Shown piece after piece: positions 13,478-14,429 of a stretch of 14,429 nt of DNA. This DNA comes from Candidatus Methanophagales archaeon (GTDB lineage Archaea > Halobacteriota > Syntropharchaeia > Alkanophagales > Methanospirareceae). Below the pieces are notes generated by a model. The model did no database searches. It was not told the origin of the DNA and saw only the letters and a list, made by a program, of their open reading frames with translations. The DNA is taken from the NCBI GenBank assembly GCA_021161765.1, contig JAGGZZ010000211.1, positions 1 to 14,429 of the forward strand, in the 5' to 3' direction. Position 1 is the first letter of the stretch, and every line of letters starts with the position of its first letter. A program made the translations under genes and the position numbers.

Positions 13478-14155
13478 TTAGACAAAATGGGTTGGATTTA
13501 TATCAGGAGAATAAGGTGGTGGGAAAACCAAGCTTATACGTAGTGATTCTGCAAATGCACGCGTTTTCTGTGCTATGTGGGCTCGTGCGTTATCAAGGAT
13601 CAATATGATGTGCTTTTTGGGATTTTTATCGCGGATTAGACGAAGGAATGCACACACATACTCCGCAGTTGAATGCTCCATAAACGCCACAACCTCTTTT
13701 CCGTTTATAGGATAAAACCCAAAGGTATTGGCCCTATACCTTGCTTGTGTTTTTGACAATCTGCGGCTTACCAAAAGACCAGAACCTTTGCTTATTATCC
13801 CTCGTCTGTGGTGCCGCCTGGTCCAGAAACCCAATGATTCATTCCCCTTGGACCTTATCCACAGCCTCCTTTCAGAGATTCTGTAAATAATTCCCCTGCA
13901 TTTTCCGGTCGATGGTAATCATGCGCATAGGGTTTGGCATAATGCATCTTAAACTCCCGCAGTATCCGGGAGACCTGCCTGTTGCTGTAGACAACATTAA
14001 AATCGTTCCTGATGAGTGCCCGCACTTCTGGAGTCAACCACGCACCCTTGCTTTTGAGCCGCTCTTTCAATTGTTCCTTCTGTTTTCTGGTTAGCTTTGG
14101 TGGTTTTTTTTTTCTCCTCTCGAATAAGACGTTTTAATTTTTCCCGCGAAATATG
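13478..14155 (-). pseudogene. IS630-family transposase, truncated with several frameshifts and a stop
   Basis: Read on the minus strand. ISREKLKRLIREEKKK (from 14155) precedes a run of ten A's (14104-14113); nine would keep frame. Next is TRKQKEQLKERLKSKGAWLT through VVYSNRQVSRILREFKMHYA, the winged helix-turn-helix part. A shift near 13870 follows, then TGA at 13841-13839, then IIGFLDQAAPQTRDNKQRFW. A further shift near 13740 leads into YRANTFGFYPINGKEVVAF, IILILDNARAHIAQKTRAFA (second catalytic Asp) and VFPPPYSPDINPTHFV. The last motif should read NPIEFIW; the third catalytic residue (Glu) is lost before TAA 13480-13478. The normal N-terminal ~60 residues are also missing. The frame continues past that stop with a protein-like IEKKDGGLEVIEERNFTVKN to 13391, origin unknown. 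The gene cannot make an active transposase. Confidence 0.85.
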
Positions 14156-14429
14156 CTAAACATAAAATTTGTTGCCCGAGGTGACCCCGCTATATCTGTG
14201 GATACAAAGAAAAGAGAACTTGTGGGGGACTTCAAAAACCAGGGCAAAACCTGAAGAAAGAAAGAAAAGTCTCAAAGTGGTTGCCCGTCTTGATAAGAGG
14301 AAATATGAGAGAGGGATAGTGCTCTCTGATGAAGATATGGCAAAACTGAACATAAAAACGCATGCGCTAGCTACATCCTAAATGGAATTATTCTATTAGA
14401 CTACCGAGAAAGGATTCTGAATTTTGGAG
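14153..14429 (+). pseudogene. ISAzo13-family transposase remnant with an internal deletion
   Basis: Three plus-strand pieces match this family as I remember it. NIKFVARGDPAISVDTKKRE then LVGDFKNQGKT (14159-14251) is the region normally reading DPVISVDTKKKELVGDFKN. After a frame change, RAKPEERKKSLKVVARLDKR then KYERGIVLSDEDMAKLNIK (about 14238-14378) joins the segment just after that motif directly to the C-terminal part. After another shift, KWNYSIRLPRKDSEFW (14380-14427) is the terminal WNY motif. The roughly 180-200 residues between (most of the catalytic core) are missing at about 14262. The N-terminal half is absent, and the element abuts the IS630 remnant at 14153-14158. It runs off the right edge. 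Confidence 0.72.

Noticed and set aside
14104..14113. Transcriptional slippage or programmed frameshifting at the A10 tract of the IS630 transposase
   Set aside because: Poly-A slippage is known for some IS transposases, but here the downstream frame has further shifts, a stop and a lost catalytic residue, so functional recoding is not credible.

Overview
The window looks archaeal, most likely from a methanogen-related euryarchaeon (Methanosarcinales, ANME-1 or Syntrophoarchaeum-like; this placement is inference). Three things support it. The serine--tRNA ligase is the rare type-2 form known mainly from methanogens. A-T rich TATA-like boxes sit about 20-35 nt (or a short leader) upstream of nearly every intact gene. 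The large surface protein has the archaeal layout of signal peptide, N-glycosylation sequons, acidic stalk, membrane helix and basic tail.

Layout. Positions 1-1740 are a patchwork of broken genes on both strands: a zinc-ribbon ORF leaving the window, a 42-codon gene stub, a coiled-coil ORF, a frameshifted plus-strand gene, and a minus-strand gene with a nonsense codon and two frameshifts. Positions 1745-8227 are an intact metabolic block. It holds divergent nadX (aspartate dehydrogenase) and nadC (quinolinate phosphoribosyltransferase) for NAD synthesis, type-2 serS, a membrane-anchored acetolactate decarboxylase, an Lrp/AsnC regulator and a class I aminotransferase. The last two genes are each preceded by a copy of the same ~180 bp element, which ends in a core promoter. 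Positions 8316-9040 are again decayed: a winged-helix gene with two in-frame TAG codons, and a frameshifted minus-strand remnant. Positions 9118-11527 hold a putative S-layer-like glycoprotein whose TATA box lies between the arms of a perfect 13-bp inverted repeat. Positions 11699-13204 encode a LeuA/CimA-family synthase. From 13253 to the end there are hairpin repeats related to the element above, a multiply broken IS630-type transposase (minus), and an internally deleted ISAzo13-type transposase remnant (plus) that abuts it.

How the genes fit together. NadX and NadC are two steps of the aspartate route to NAD; NadA is not in view. The Lrp regulator, aminotransferase and LeuA/CimA enzyme suggest amino-acid (possibly branched-chain) metabolism. 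The shared promoter element predicts coordinated expression of the regulator and the aminotransferase. I see no CRISPR array, rRNA, tRNA or obvious new defence system. The most interesting signals are the duplicated promoter-bearing element, the TATA-flanking palindrome, a substituted active-site position in the LeuA/CimA enzyme, and the pattern of gene decay. TAG ends three intact genes here (nadX, nadC, serS), so the in-frame TAGs in the broken genes are best read as lesions rather than pyrrolysine codons.
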